Assembly: GCF_900109355.1 (NCBI RefSeq)
Contig: NZ_FOBF01000001.1
Location: 310,001-374,000 of the forward strand
Length of the DNA stretch: 64,000 nt
Origin: Nonomuraea pusilla
GTDB lineage: Bacteria; Actinomycetota; Actinomycetes; Streptosporangiales; Streptosporangiaceae
Reading direction: 5' to 3'
Below are positions 7,452 to 17,193 of the stretch, one piece after another (the stretch's first letter is position 1; each line of letters begins with the position of its first letter). The notes under the pieces were generated by a model. That model was not told the origin of the DNA. It worked only from the letters and a program-made list of their open reading frames with translations, and ran no database searches. The position numbers and the translations under genes were made by a program.

Positions 7452-7787
7452 TCAGTCACAGGTCGGCGCGGCCGGCGCCGGGTTGCCCATCACCACGTCG
7501 GCGGCGGTGGGGAAGCAGCTCACGCAGTTCTCGTTGATGCGGTACAGGCTCGACGTCCCCTGCCGCTCCACCAGGACGAACCGCACCTCGGACAGGATCT
7601 TCAGGTGGTGCGACACCGTGGACTGCCCCACTCCGGAAGCGGCCACGATCTCGCCCACGCTCATCGGCTCGCGCCGCCGGGCCAGCAACGACACGATCTG
7701 GATGCGGGTCGCGTCGGCCAGGGCCTTGAACCAGCTCGCATACTCCTCGGCCTCGGCACGCGGCAGAGGCTCCACCGCTTCATTCAT
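7452..7787 (-). CDS. arsR: ArsR-family repressor of the arsM/N gene (third)
   Basis: A 111-residue ArsR with recognition helix STVSHHLKIL. It lacks the CVC motif of the other two repressors and instead has Cys88 and Cys91 (CVSC) in the C-terminal region plus Cys110 next to the end. C-terminal cysteine sensors are typical of ArsR proteins that control arsM, including ones that prefer methylarsenite. It is therefore likely to regulate the fused arsM/N gene nine bases downstream. The start codon lies inside a dyad-rich operator-like region, suggesting a short or absent leader. Confidence 0.92.
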   Translation of the reverse strand: MNEAVEPLPRAEAEEYASWFKALADATRIQIVSLLARRREPMSVGEIVAASGVGQSTVSHHLKILSEVRFVLVERQGTSSLYRINENCVSCFPTAADVVMGNPAPAAPTCD

Positions 7788-7814
7788 CGAGCATCGACGA
7801 TAGACGATGAAGCG
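7776..7814. promoter_or_regulatory. dyad-rich operator over the third arsR start
   Basis: An inverted repeat CGCTTCAT/ATGAAGCG (7776-7783 and 7807-7814) encloses overlapping TCATCG, ATCGA and CGATGA elements, and it covers the arsR start at 7785-7787. Such ATCGA/TCGAT repeats are typical ArsR/SmtB-class sites. Autorepression is inferred. Confidence 0.5.
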
Positions 7815-8091
7815 TCATGCGTAAACGGCCTACGCTCCAAACTTGCATGAGGTGTGCGGATTGCTACGTCGCGGATGGGGATACGTGCGCGTCGATGCAG
7901 ATCCTCACGTGGCATCCCCGTCGAGTGCTTCTGGTCCCGCCCTCCTGCGTCTCTAAGGGTGACGTGATTGGGACGGCCTACTGCCCGAGATCTGTTCAGT
8001 CCATTAGCAGAGAGCTGCCCACTCGATTTACGATCACGTGCAGTAGAGCTTCGTCTTGGATGCTTCAGCTCCCTACCGTTTGGAGGAAGCT

Positions 8092-9720
8092 ATGGCCAAG
8101 CGCCGCGGGCAACTTACGGACCGGCAGAGGGAGCGTGCCAGGCGGTTGCGTCTGGCGGAGCAGGCAAGACGAGCGCGAGCGCAAGCCGAGCTCAAGGCGC
8201 AGCGGGAGCGGCAGCGCGCCGAACGAGCCGCCGCGCAAAAGGCCGCAGCCACGGAACGAGAGCGCAAGCGCCTGTACGTCGAAGGCCGCAAGGCTGAAGC
8301 GGCCGAGATGACGGCAGACGTCGCCGAGACGATCAAGACGTTGGATTCTGTGTTGATCGCCGGCATCGGCCAGCGGATTTCCGTGACGTTCAGCTCCTTG
8401 AGGCGTACATATGACGCCCCGCCATTTGATCCTGGTGGCCTCGACCAGCCAGATCCACGGCCTTCCTGGGCACAATTCGCGCCACGGCCGCCAGGCATGT
8501 TCGGACGTCTTCTCGGTGGGGCCCGATACGAGCAGAAGGAGGCGGAGCAGCGTCGCCTCTATGAGCAAGCATGTGCTGAATACGACATTCGCGATGCTGA
8601 GCGGCATCGCCGTCTGGATGAGCGCTACCGTGCCCACCAGCAACGGATCGCCCAGGAGAAGGCCCAGGTAGATCGCCACAACGGCGAGATCGACGAGTTC
8701 GAGCGCGCTGTTCGTGCAGGGGAGCCAGAGCCGGTCGCACAGTACTTCACGATGGCCCTCGACGCCGCGGTCTATCCCGATGACTTCCCTCACCAGACTC
8801 GTGCCATCTATCGGCCTGAGGCGCGGGAACTGGTTGTGGATTACGAGCTTCCGCCGCTGAAAATCGTTCCGACGGTGCGGGGATACAAGTACGTACAAAC
8901 AAGGGATGAGATGGATGCCATCCCGGCGTCCAAGAAAGAGATCGATGCGCGCTATGCGAGATTGATCGCGCAGGTTGCCATTCGGACTCTGCATGAGATC
9001 TTCACCGCAGACCCCGCTGAGCTTGTCACGGTTGCCACGTTCAAGGGCCGTGTCTCGGTCAAGGACAAGGCCACCGGCTTGCCCGAGCGTCCGTACTTGA
9101 TCGACGTCAGCGCCGAGCGCGAACTCTTCTCCACCTTCGTACTCGCTGATCTCGACCCGGTTTACACCCTCAAGAAGCTGAACGCGCTCGTCTCCCCGCA
9201 CCCCTACGACCTGGAAGCGGTGCGGCCGGTGGTGGACTTCGAGGCGCTGCTCGCGCAGTACAAGTTCGTCGAGGGGATCGACGCGGTGGCGGGGCTGGAC
9301 AGCAGGCGCGATCTGCTCGGGCTGACGCCGGGCGAATTCGAGCACTTCGTGCGTCAGCTCTTCGAGGCGATGGGTATGAAGTCCTGGGTGACCCAGGCTT
9401 CGCGCGATGACGGCGTGGACGCGGTTGCCATCAGCGAGGACCCGATGTTCGGGGGGCTCTGCATCATCCAGGCCAAGCGTTACAGCAAGGCGGTCGGCAT
9501 CGAGGCCGTGCGGGCGCTGGCCGGCGTCATGGAGGACAAGCGTGCGACGAAGGGCATCCTTGTCACTACGTCATGGGTGGGCACGGATAGTCGTGATTTC
9601 GCTGCTCGTCATGGGCGCATGCGGATCATCGAGTGCGAAGAGCTCAAGTACCTTTGCAGGGAACATCTGGACCTTGATGTGCTGATCAGCCTTCCGAAGG
9701 CGCCACCGAAGCGCTCGTGA
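8092..9720 (+). CDS. Mrr-type restriction endonuclease-like protein with coiled-coil N-terminus
   Basis: A 542-residue protein. The first 70 residues are an Arg/Ala/Glu/Gln-rich coiled coil, and a second charged helical region lies near 150-205. The C-terminal 130 residues match the Mrr_cat PD-(D/E)XK nuclease: LTPGEFEHFVRQLFEAMG, catalytic Asp443 (DDGVDA) and Gln460-Ala-Lys462 (QAKRY). Mrr-like nucleases cleave modified DNA or act in phage defence. The middle domain is unrecognised. The ATG at 8092 is chosen because GGAGG lies at 8082-8086; an upstream in-frame ATG lacks one. It sits between the arsenic genes and tRNA-Arg, a common place for island defence genes. Confidence 0.85.
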   Translation: MAKRRGQLTDRQRERARRLRLAEQARRARAQAELKAQRERQRAERAAAQKAAATERERKRLYVEGRKAEAAEMTADVAETIKTLDSVLIAGIGQRISVTFSSLRRTYDAPPFDPGGLDQPDPRPSWAQFAPRPPGMFGRLLGGARYEQKEAEQRRLYEQACAEYDIRDAERHRRLDERYRAHQQRIAQEKAQVDRHNGEIDEFERAVRAGEPEPVAQYFTMALDAAVYPDDFPHQTRAIYRPEARELVVDYELPPLKIVPTVRGYKYVQTRDEMDAIPASKKEIDARYARLIAQVAIRTLHEIFTADPAELVTVATFKGRVSVKDKATGLPERPYLIDVSAERELFSTFVLADLDPVYTLKKLNALVSPHPYDLEAVRPVVDFEALLAQYKFVEGIDAVAGLDSRRDLLGLTPGEFEHFVRQLFEAMGMKSWVTQASRDDGVDAVAISEDPMFGGLCIIQAKRYSKAVGIEAVRALAGVMEDKRATKGILVTTSWVGTDSRDFAARHGRMRIIECEELKYLCREHLDLDVLISLPKAPPKRS

Positions 9721-9841
9721 CGAAGCGGCGGGCTTTCTATCTGCCTTGGATCGGACGATCATGCTGCAGGTTGGGAAGGCATTGGGAAGGATCAGCCGCA
9801 AACGATCAGTGTCAGCCGTACAGCACCGGACACATCAAGAA

Positions 9842-9873
9842 GCCCTTGACTAGCGTTGTTGCTGGTCAAGGGC
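9842..9873. terminator. bidirectional terminator between Mrr gene and tRNA-Arg
   Basis: GCCCTTGAC (9842-9850) pairs perfectly with GTCAAGGGC (9865-9873), followed on the plus strand by GTTTTG. It could end the Mrr-type gene on the plus strand and the tRNA on the minus strand. Confidence 0.6.
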
Positions 9874-9893
9874 GTTTTGCTGCTGGTAGAGAC

Positions 9894-9969
9894 TGGTGCC
9901 CCCGGCAGGATTCGAACCTGCGGCACCCGCTTTAGGAGAGCGGTGCTCTATCCCCTGAGCTACGGAGGC
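9894..9969 (-). tRNA. tRNA-Arg(CCT)
   Basis: A 76-base cloverleaf read on the minus strand. The acceptor stem GCCTCCG/CGGGGGC is paired, the T-loop is GGTTCGAATCC, the anticodon loop is CTCCTAA with CCT anticodon (Arg), and CCA is encoded. Its 3' end points at the arsenic/Mrr region, the usual orientation for an integrase attachment site. Confidence 0.95.
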
Positions 9970-10120
9970 GGACCTTGCTAAGCCTAGCGAAAGTATGGCA
10001 GTGCGTGTGACTCCGGGCCGGGGTGAGTTTGGCGGGGACGGGTTATGGGTGCTCTGAGCTGCGGTAAAGGCATGACAAGCGAGCGGAGTCACACGCATCG
10101 TACGCGGCTAGCTTCTGGCT

Positions 10121-10759
10121 GTGACCAGGAGGGGATGTGGCCGGGCGGCGCGTCGGCGGCCCGCGGTGCTGTTCGGGGCCTTGCTGGCGCCTGCGATCCT
10201 GGCCGGCGGGCTGCTGGCGGGGGAGATGCAGGGGCTGGAGATGAGCGGGGCGCTGGGCGGGCCGGTGCGGGAGGCGCCGGTGTGGGCGGCGTTCGGGCCG
10301 GTGCCGGTGCCGGAGCCCGCGCATCCCGATCGGCGGTACGGGGCCAGGGTGCGGGTGCCGGTGCGGGTGGCGATGCGCCGGCCCGTGGCCGCGCGGGTGC
10401 GGCCGGAGCCGCGGCCCAGGGCGCGTCCTGTGGCGCCGCGCAAGCGTGAGGTCCCTGAGGTGGTCGCCGTCGATCCGTACGCTCCTGAGCCGGTGGAGGC
10501 GGCCGGCACGGGGTGCCCCGGGGAGTGGGACGGTAGCTGGCTGGGTGAGCTGTGCGGTGCCGGGCAGCAGCAGCGGCAGGAGGCGCCGGAGGGCGAGCTC
10601 TCGCAGGACGGGTCTTCCGGCGGGCAGTTCGAGCAGGGGCGGCTTCAGCAGCAGCTACCGCAAGGGGAGCAGGTGGAGGGGGACGACGGTTCGTCGTCGG
10701 TCGTCCTCGATGTCACATCGACCGGGTACTCGGCCGCGTTGTCGGGCAAAGGTGTCTAG
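10121..10759 (+). CDS. hypothetical membrane-anchored or secreted protein
   Basis: A 212-residue protein of unrecognised family, starting at GTG. An Arg-rich head is followed by one hydrophobic segment (about residues 15-34), which may be a signal anchor. Residues 55-115 are Pro/Arg/Val-rich, and the C-terminal third is Gln/Gly/Ser-rich with a GCPGEWDGSWLGELCG segment holding two cysteines. Low complexity makes the coding call moderate; the frame stays open and has strong GC3. It precedes the VanY-type peptidase on the same strand by about 250 bases. Confidence 0.5.
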   Translation: MTRRGCGRAARRRPAVLFGALLAPAILAGGLLAGEMQGLEMSGALGGPVREAPVWAAFGPVPVPEPAHPDRRYGARVRVPVRVAMRRPVAARVRPEPRPRARPVAPRKREVPEVVAVDPYAPEPVEAAGTGCPGEWDGSWLGELCGAGQQQRQEAPEGELSQDGSSGGQFEQGRLQQQLPQGEQVEGDDGSSSVVLDVTSTGYSAALSGKGV

Positions 10760-11011
10760 GAGTCCCTCGCGCCCCGCGTTGCCCTCGTTGGTTCTCTTGT
10801 GATGCCTCCCGCAGTGGTTACTGCCCGGATTTCCCTGCTTGTGGTGGGCGTGGTGCCTCATGTGTGCCTCCTCGGTGGGGAGGGGGCTGGGCGTACATAG
10901 TGCGTTTTTTCTCTCATAGCGGGTGTCCCGACTTCGGTCCGGACACTCAGGGGGCTGTAGTAACGTGCGTGCCTGACCCGGGTAACGAGTGTGCAAACGG
11001 AGGAGTCGAAC

Positions 11012-12073
11012 GTGGCAGCCCCTCGATCAGCGGGTCTGATCGCGGTTGTCATGATGCTGGCTTCTCTCTTCCTGATGCCGGCACGGGCCGACGCCGAGCG
11101 GGCCCCGGACCCGAAGAACCTCACCGAGCTGCGCAGGCAGGCCGAGCAGTCGGCGCGGGAGCTGGAGGAGGCGACCAAGGCGCTGGAGAAGCGCCGTGCC
11201 GCCATCGCCGCCGCCGAGAAGCAGCTCAAGGAGAAGCTGACCGCGCTGCAGGAACTGGAGCGCAAGCTCGCGGTGATGCGCCAGCCGGTGTCGCAGATGG
11301 CGCAACTGCTGTACCAGCAGCCGATCGGGGCCGACGGCGTCGCGCCGTTCCTGTCGGGTGACGCGAACGTGGGCACGCTGCGGGCGCTCTCCGACGTCAG
11401 TCAGATCGTCGCCGTACGGCAGCAGGCGGTGGAGCAGACCAGGGTCCTGTACAAGGACGCCGAGCGCATCGCGGGCGAGGCGCAGGAACTGCGGGCGTCG
11501 AACCTGCTGGCCGAGGCCCAGATGTCGGTGCAGATCGACTCGCTGAGGGAGCGGTCGGACAAGATCGTGAAGTCGCTCACCGCGGCCCTGGTCAAGCTGG
11601 GCATCAAGATCGACAAGGTGGGGCGGGCCGCGCTCAGCTGCAACCCGCTCCGGGCGGCGACCGCCACGCAGTACCCGAACGGCCTGATCCCGAAGAGCAT
11701 GCTCTGTCCGTTGCAGCAGAAGGGGTTCAGTCTCCGCGCGGACTCGGCCATCGCCTTCGTCAGCCTGAACGAGGCCTACCGCAGACGGTTCGGGAGACCT
11801 ATGTGCGTCACCGACGCCTACCGCAGCCTGGCCGAGCAGCAGGCGGTGTACTACCGGCGGCCGGGGTTCGCCGCCGTGCCCGGCCGCAGCAACCACGGCC
11901 TCGGCCTGGCCGTGGACCTGTGTGGCGGCGTGGAGCGGTTCCGCTCGGCCGAGTTCGTGTGGATGGAGCAGAACTCGAAGCGGTACGGGTGGTTCCACCC
12001 CGCGTGGGCGTACAGCAGCCCCTTCGAGCCGTGGCACTGGGAGTACGACCCGAAGCTCGACACCCAGGGCTGA
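11012..12073 (+). CDS. VanY-family D-Ala-D-Ala carboxypeptidase with coiled-coil domain
   Basis: A 353-residue exported peptidoglycan peptidase. A signal peptide spans about residues 1-28, ending at an ARADA-like site. Residues 35-190 are a long coiled coil similar to those in RipA/NlpC-type wall hydrolases. The C-terminal 130 residues are a VanY/DD-carboxypeptidase fold with SNHGLGLAVD and EPWHWEY motifs that supply the zinc ligands and catalytic acid. It should trim the terminal D-Ala of wall peptides outside the membrane. GTG at 11012 is chosen because GGAGGAG lies at 10999-11005. The preceding 250 bases hold no gene that I can support. Confidence 0.9.
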   Translation: MAAPRSAGLIAVVMMLASLFLMPARADAERAPDPKNLTELRRQAEQSARELEEATKALEKRRAAIAAAEKQLKEKLTALQELERKLAVMRQPVSQMAQLLYQQPIGADGVAPFLSGDANVGTLRALSDVSQIVAVRQQAVEQTRVLYKDAERIAGEAQELRASNLLAEAQMSVQIDSLRERSDKIVKSLTAALVKLGIKIDKVGRAALSCNPLRAATATQYPNGLIPKSMLCPLQQKGFSLRADSAIAFVSLNEAYRRRFGRPMCVTDAYRSLAEQQAVYYRRPGFAAVPGRSNHGLGLAVDLCGGVERFRSAEFVWMEQNSKRYGWFHPAWAYSSPFEPWHWEYDPKLDTQG

Positions 12074-12079
12074 CGGCGC

Positions 12080-12478
12080 TCAGGCGGCGGCCACCTGGGT
12101 GCTGCAGAACGCGCAGCGCGAGGCGGCCTTCGGGATCTCCGACAGGCACTCCAGGCACTCCTTGGTGGTGACTTCGACCTTCGCCGCCGTACGCGCCCGC
12201 AGGTGCGTGTACGGCTTGACGACCAGGAAGTACACCACCCCGGCGACCATCAGGAACGCCAGGACCGCGTTGACGAACCTGCCGTACATGAAGTCGGACC
12301 GGCCGACGGTCACCTTCAGCGACGAGAAGTCGGGCAGGCCGCCGAACGCCGAGATCAGCGGCGTGAGGAGGTCGGCCACGAACGACTGCACCACCGAGGT
12401 GAAGGCCGCGCCGATGACGACGGCCACGGCCAGGTCGATGACGTTCCCCTGCATGAGGAACTTCTTGAATCCGCTCAC
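12080..12478 (-). CDS. mscL: large-conductance mechanosensitive channel MscL with C-terminal zinc ribbon
   Basis: A 132-residue inner-membrane channel that opens under membrane tension. The N-terminal MSGFKKFLMQGNVIDLAVAV signature starts at GTG 12478, and the two membrane helices lie at about 12-40 and 70-95. The C-terminus is unusual: after the second helix comes a CLEC...CAFC pair (CX2C-X11-CX2C), a probable zinc ribbon absent from classical E. coli MscL. It is convergent with the VanY-type gene, six bases from its stop, and follows the SAF-domain gene on the same strand. Confidence 0.95.
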   Translation of the reverse strand: MSGFKKFLMQGNVIDLAVAVVIGAAFTSVVQSFVADLLTPLISAFGGLPDFSSLKVTVGRSDFMYGRFVNAVLAFLMVAGVVYFLVVKPYTHLRARTAAKVEVTTKECLECLSEIPKAASRCAFCSTQVAAA

Positions 12479-12501
12479 GGGCAGGAATCGTATCTGAATG
12501 A

Positions 12502-13074
12502 TCACTGTGAGTGAGATTTGATGGTGATCGACAGACGCCCTCCGGCTTGGGCGGCGGCGAGCCGGCCCGCCTGCTCGGGGGTCGCCGACAGCACGACGAG
12601 GGCTCCGTGGTCGTCCTCGGCCGGGGGCACGGTGACCACGGTGACGTCGTCGGCGATGAGCTCGGCCGGCCGGTCGTCCCACGCGGCGAGGACGCCGATG
12701 GTGGAGCCGGGGGAGACCAGTTGCGCGGCGTCGGGGTCGGCGATGCGTACGGGCGCGGCGATCGCACCAGGCGGCAGCCGGAAGGAGCGGAGCAGGCGGA
12801 CATCCGTGAGCGGCTCGCCCCTGCGCATGGCGGTGGCCAGCACCTGGCCGACCGCGCCCGAGCGCAGCGCGCCGTCGGGCGGGTGGTCGAGGGCCACCGC
12901 GCGCAGGTCGCCGGGCCGCAGCACGCCGGGAGCCAGGTCGCGCGCGGCGACCAGCACCTGGGGCCCGCGGGCGGGGCGCGCGGCGGCGTACCCACAGAGC
13001 ACCGCGACGGCGGCCAGCGCCGCCGCGACGAGGCGGCGGCGACGGCCGCACCGGGCCAGCCAGGCGCGGATCAC
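12502..13074 (-). CDS. SAF-domain membrane protein (CpaB/RcpC-like)
   Basis: A 190-residue protein with one N-terminal membrane segment (about 13-32) followed by an SAF domain (about 40-105), as in the CpaB/RcpC pilus-assembly and flagellar FlgA proteins. The ARDLAPGVLRPGDLR segment is typical. No other pilus genes are nearby, so the role is unknown; an extracytoplasmic sugar- or wall-binding role is possible. Its GTG overlaps the methylthioadenosine phosphorylase stop by four bases (GTGA), so the two are coupled. Confidence 0.85.
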   Translation of the reverse strand: MIRAWLARCGRRRRLVAAALAAVAVLCGYAAARPARGPQVLVAARDLAPGVLRPGDLRAVALDHPPDGALRSGAVGQVLATAMRRGEPLTDVRLLRSFRLPPGAIAAPVRIADPDAAQLVSPGSTIGVLAAWDDRPAELIADDVTVVTVPPAEDDHGALVVLSATPEQAGRLAAAQAGGRLSITIKSHSQ

Positions 13075-13877
13075 GGTAGCTCGAAGGGGAGCTTGATGCC
13101 GTCGAGCGCCGACGCGCACGGGCAGATGCGAGCCTCGGGCAGAGCCTGCACGGCGTCGGCGACCAGGGTGCGCATGCGGTGGACGTTCTGGGCGAAGAAC
13201 TCCAGCACCTCGTCGTGGGTGACGCCTTCCCCCGCCTCCACGCCCGCATCGAGGTCGGTGACCAGCGACAGGGACGTATAACAGAGCGCCAGCTCGCGGG
13301 CGAGCACGGCCTCGGGGAAGCCGGTCATACCCACGATCGTCCACCCGTTGCGCGCGAACCGCTGGGACTCCGCGCGGGTGGAGAACCGCGGCCCTTCGAT
13401 GACGACCAGGGTGCCGCCGTCGACCGTGTGCCAGCCGCCCTCGCGGGCCGCGGACACGGCCACGGCCCGGCCCGAGGGGCAGTACGGGTCGGCGAACGAC
13501 ACGTGCACGGCGCCGCCGGCGTCGTAGTACGTCTGCGCCCGCCCGGAGGTGCGGTCGACGAGCTGGTCGGGGACCACGATGGCGCCGGGGCCGTACTGGG
13601 CCTGGAGCGAGCCGACGGCGCTCGGGGCGAGCACCTGGCGGACGCCCAGGGAGCGCAGGGCCCAGAGGTTGGCGCGATAGGGGATGCGGTGCGGCGGGAA
13701 GCGGTGGTCCCGGCCGTGCCTGGGGATGAACGCCACGGAACGGGAGCCGATGCGGCCCACGGTGACGACGTCGCTCGGGGGCCCGTAAGGGGTGCTGAGC
13801 TCGATCTCCTCCGCGTCGTCGAGGAGGGAGTAGAAGCCGGAACCGCCGATGACGCCGATGTCTGCGCGAGTGACCAT
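13071..13877 (-). CDS. mtnP: S-methyl-5'-thioadenosine phosphorylase
   Basis: A 268-residue cytosolic PNP/MTAP-family enzyme that splits methylthioadenosine with phosphate into adenine and methylthioribose-1-phosphate. GVIGGSGFYSL at the N-terminus, IPRHGRDHRFPPHRIPYRAN, the EGPRFSTRAES phosphate/ribose motif and VGMTGFPEAVLARE are all present. The start at 13877 is chosen because family members begin just before the VIGGSG segment. The downstream SAF-domain gene is translationally coupled. It could also accept related nucleosides such as inosine analogues. Confidence 0.93.
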   Translation of the reverse strand: MVTRADIGVIGGSGFYSLLDDAEEIELSTPYGPPSDVVTVGRIGSRSVAFIPRHGRDHRFPPHRIPYRANLWALRSLGVRQVLAPSAVGSLQAQYGPGAIVVPDQLVDRTSGRAQTYYDAGGAVHVSFADPYCPSGRAVAVSAAREGGWHTVDGGTLVVIEGPRFSTRAESQRFARNGWTIVGMTGFPEAVLARELALCYTSLSLVTDLDAGVEAGEGVTHDEVLEFFAQNVHRMRTLVADAVQALPEARICPCASALDGIKLPFELP

Positions 13878-13978
13878 GGCGCAGAGAGTAGCCGCCCGGC
13901 AGGCGCGGCCCGCGAACCAGAACCCCATTCTGTGGATAACTCGACTGCGGAGAGTGAGCACACCAGTTCGAAGAGTAG

Positions 13979-15969
<1,991 letters not shown>

Positions 15970-15970
<1 letters not shown>

Positions 15971-16165
15971 TGGTACGGGGTCATGCCCTTGGTGGCAGTT
16001 GAGTGTGGGTGGCCGGTCGGCCGAGGGCTGAGGTCTGGCGGTGTCGTGGTGCTCCGGCCATGGATCGAGGGCTTGGGCGCACTGCTGGTTGCCGGTGTAG
16101 GGCCGCCGGTCGGCCCATGCGTGGCCAGGGTGTGGTTGAGGCGTTCTGCCTTGCCATTGGTGCGG
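15970..16165 (-). pseudogene. IS481-type transposase C-terminal remnant, frameshifted
   Basis: Read on the minus strand, one frame gives RTNGKAERLNHTLATHG and the next gives WADRRPYTGNQQCAQALD followed by the HHDTARPQPSA segment. These are the C-terminal integrase-core motifs of IS481-family transposases (NGKAER, WA-YRRPY, YN--RPH). One frameshift separates them, and the N-terminal half and terminal repeats are missing. It is a dead fragment. Confidence 0.75.
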
Positions 16166-16364
16166 GGACCCCCAAGAGGCTCCCGTGCCTTTTGGCGCTG
16201 CTCCTGGCCATGTCCGTACCGCGTAACCGAGGGGGCGGCCGGGCCGACAGGTCATGACCTGGGTGAGGGCGAACGCGGCCAGACGCAGCGAGGCTGTGAG
16301 CACCCTGGCCAGGGGCCGTTCCAGTCCGTGGGCGTGACGAGCAAGGCGATCGCCGCGGCCGGCG

Positions 16365-16770
16365 CGGTGGCGGCCAGTGTCCGGTGGTCGTGGTGGGCGT
16401 CGGGCAGGCTGGCGCGGCTCGGCGGCACCGCGCTGCCGTCAGGACGACGTCGTGGGGCGCCGTGGACGCCTGGCGGGCTGCGGGTCCGTGAGGGTGCGCG
16501 GGCCGGTGGCGGCCAGTGTCCGGTGGTCGTGGTGGGCGTCGGGCAGGCTGGCGCGGCTCGGCGGCATGGCGCTGCTGTCTGGACGTCGTTGTGGGGCGCG
16601 TTGGACGTCTGACGGGCTGCGGGTCCGGCTGCCCGTCCGTGAGGGTGCGCGGGCCGGTGGCGGCCAGTGTCCGGTGGTCGTGGTGGGCGTCGGGCAGGCT
16701 GGCGCGGCTCGGCGGCATCGCGCTGCCGTCAGGACGACGTCGTGAGGCGCCGTGGACGCCTGGCGGTTAT
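16365..16770. repeat. three tandem copies of a 140-bp GC-rich repeat
   Basis: The phrase GGTGGCGGCCAGTGTCCGG recurs at about 16366, 16505 and 16656, with about 100 following bases nearly identical. The periods are 139 and 151 bases; a 12-base CGGCTGCCCGTC-like insertion explains the difference. The enclosed open frames look like compositional artefacts. The repeat lies between the transposase remnant and fmdB. Role unknown. Confidence 0.85.
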
Positions 16771-16819
16771 GGGCCGGTGAGGCCGGTGGCGGGGTGGTGG
16801 GGCGCCCCGCCGGGCCGGA

Positions 16820-17125
16820 TCAGTTGGACGCGGCGGCGGGGGCCGGGGCCGACGACGACGTCGTCGAGGACGAAGAGTCGGAGGAGGACTTGCTCTCCGA
16901 GGACTTCGACGACGACGAAGAGGTCGAAGAGGAGGTGGAGGACGAGGACGTGCGGTTGTCGGTCCGGTAGAAGCCGGACCCCTTGAACACGATGCCGACG
17001 GCGGAGAAGACCTTCCGCAGGTTGCCCTCGCACTTGGGGCAGACGGTCAACGCATCGTCGCTGAACTTCTGCACGACCTCGAGCTGCTCACCGCAGTCGT
17101 TGCAGGCGTACTGGTAGGTCGGCAC
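16820..17125 (-). CDS. FmdB/Ruc-family zinc ribbon protein with disordered Ser-rich tail
   Basis: A 101-residue protein. The N-terminal 55 residues form a zinc ribbon with two CX2C knuckles (CNDC and CPKC), starting MPTYQYAC, and the FKGSGFYRTD segment typical of FmdB-family proteins. The rest is almost only Ser, Thr, Lys, Glu and Ala and must be disordered. The M. tuberculosis homologue in the same neighbourhood (Rv0991c, Ruc) is a redox-regulated chaperone that works with Hsp70. The same role here is inferred from family and gene order. Confidence 0.92.
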   Translation of the reverse strand: MPTYQYACNDCGEQLEVVQKFSDDALTVCPKCEGNLRKVFSAVGIVFKGSGFYRTDNRTSSSSTSSSTSSSSSKSSESKSSSDSSSSTTSSSAPAPAAASN

Positions 17126-17193
17126 GCGCTCCTCCTTCAGGTTCTGGCACTCGAGCGATGCGACTGCTAATGGTAACCGATTGGTTCAAACGC

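Noticed and set aside
9717..9935. A 72-codon frame running into tRNA-Arg
   Set aside because: The C-terminal residues come from translating the tRNA; this is a common false gene.
10760..11011. Possible c-di-AMP (ydaO) riboswitch ahead of the VanY-type peptidase
   Set aside because: Wall-hydrolase genes in actinobacteria often carry one, but I could not find the conserved core of that element; only a short GTGTCC/GGACAC hairpin near 10923-10946.
16377..16986. Frames through the 140-bp tandem repeats
   Set aside because: Several overlapping frames on both strands are equally open and all are compositionally biased, with no ribosome binding site.
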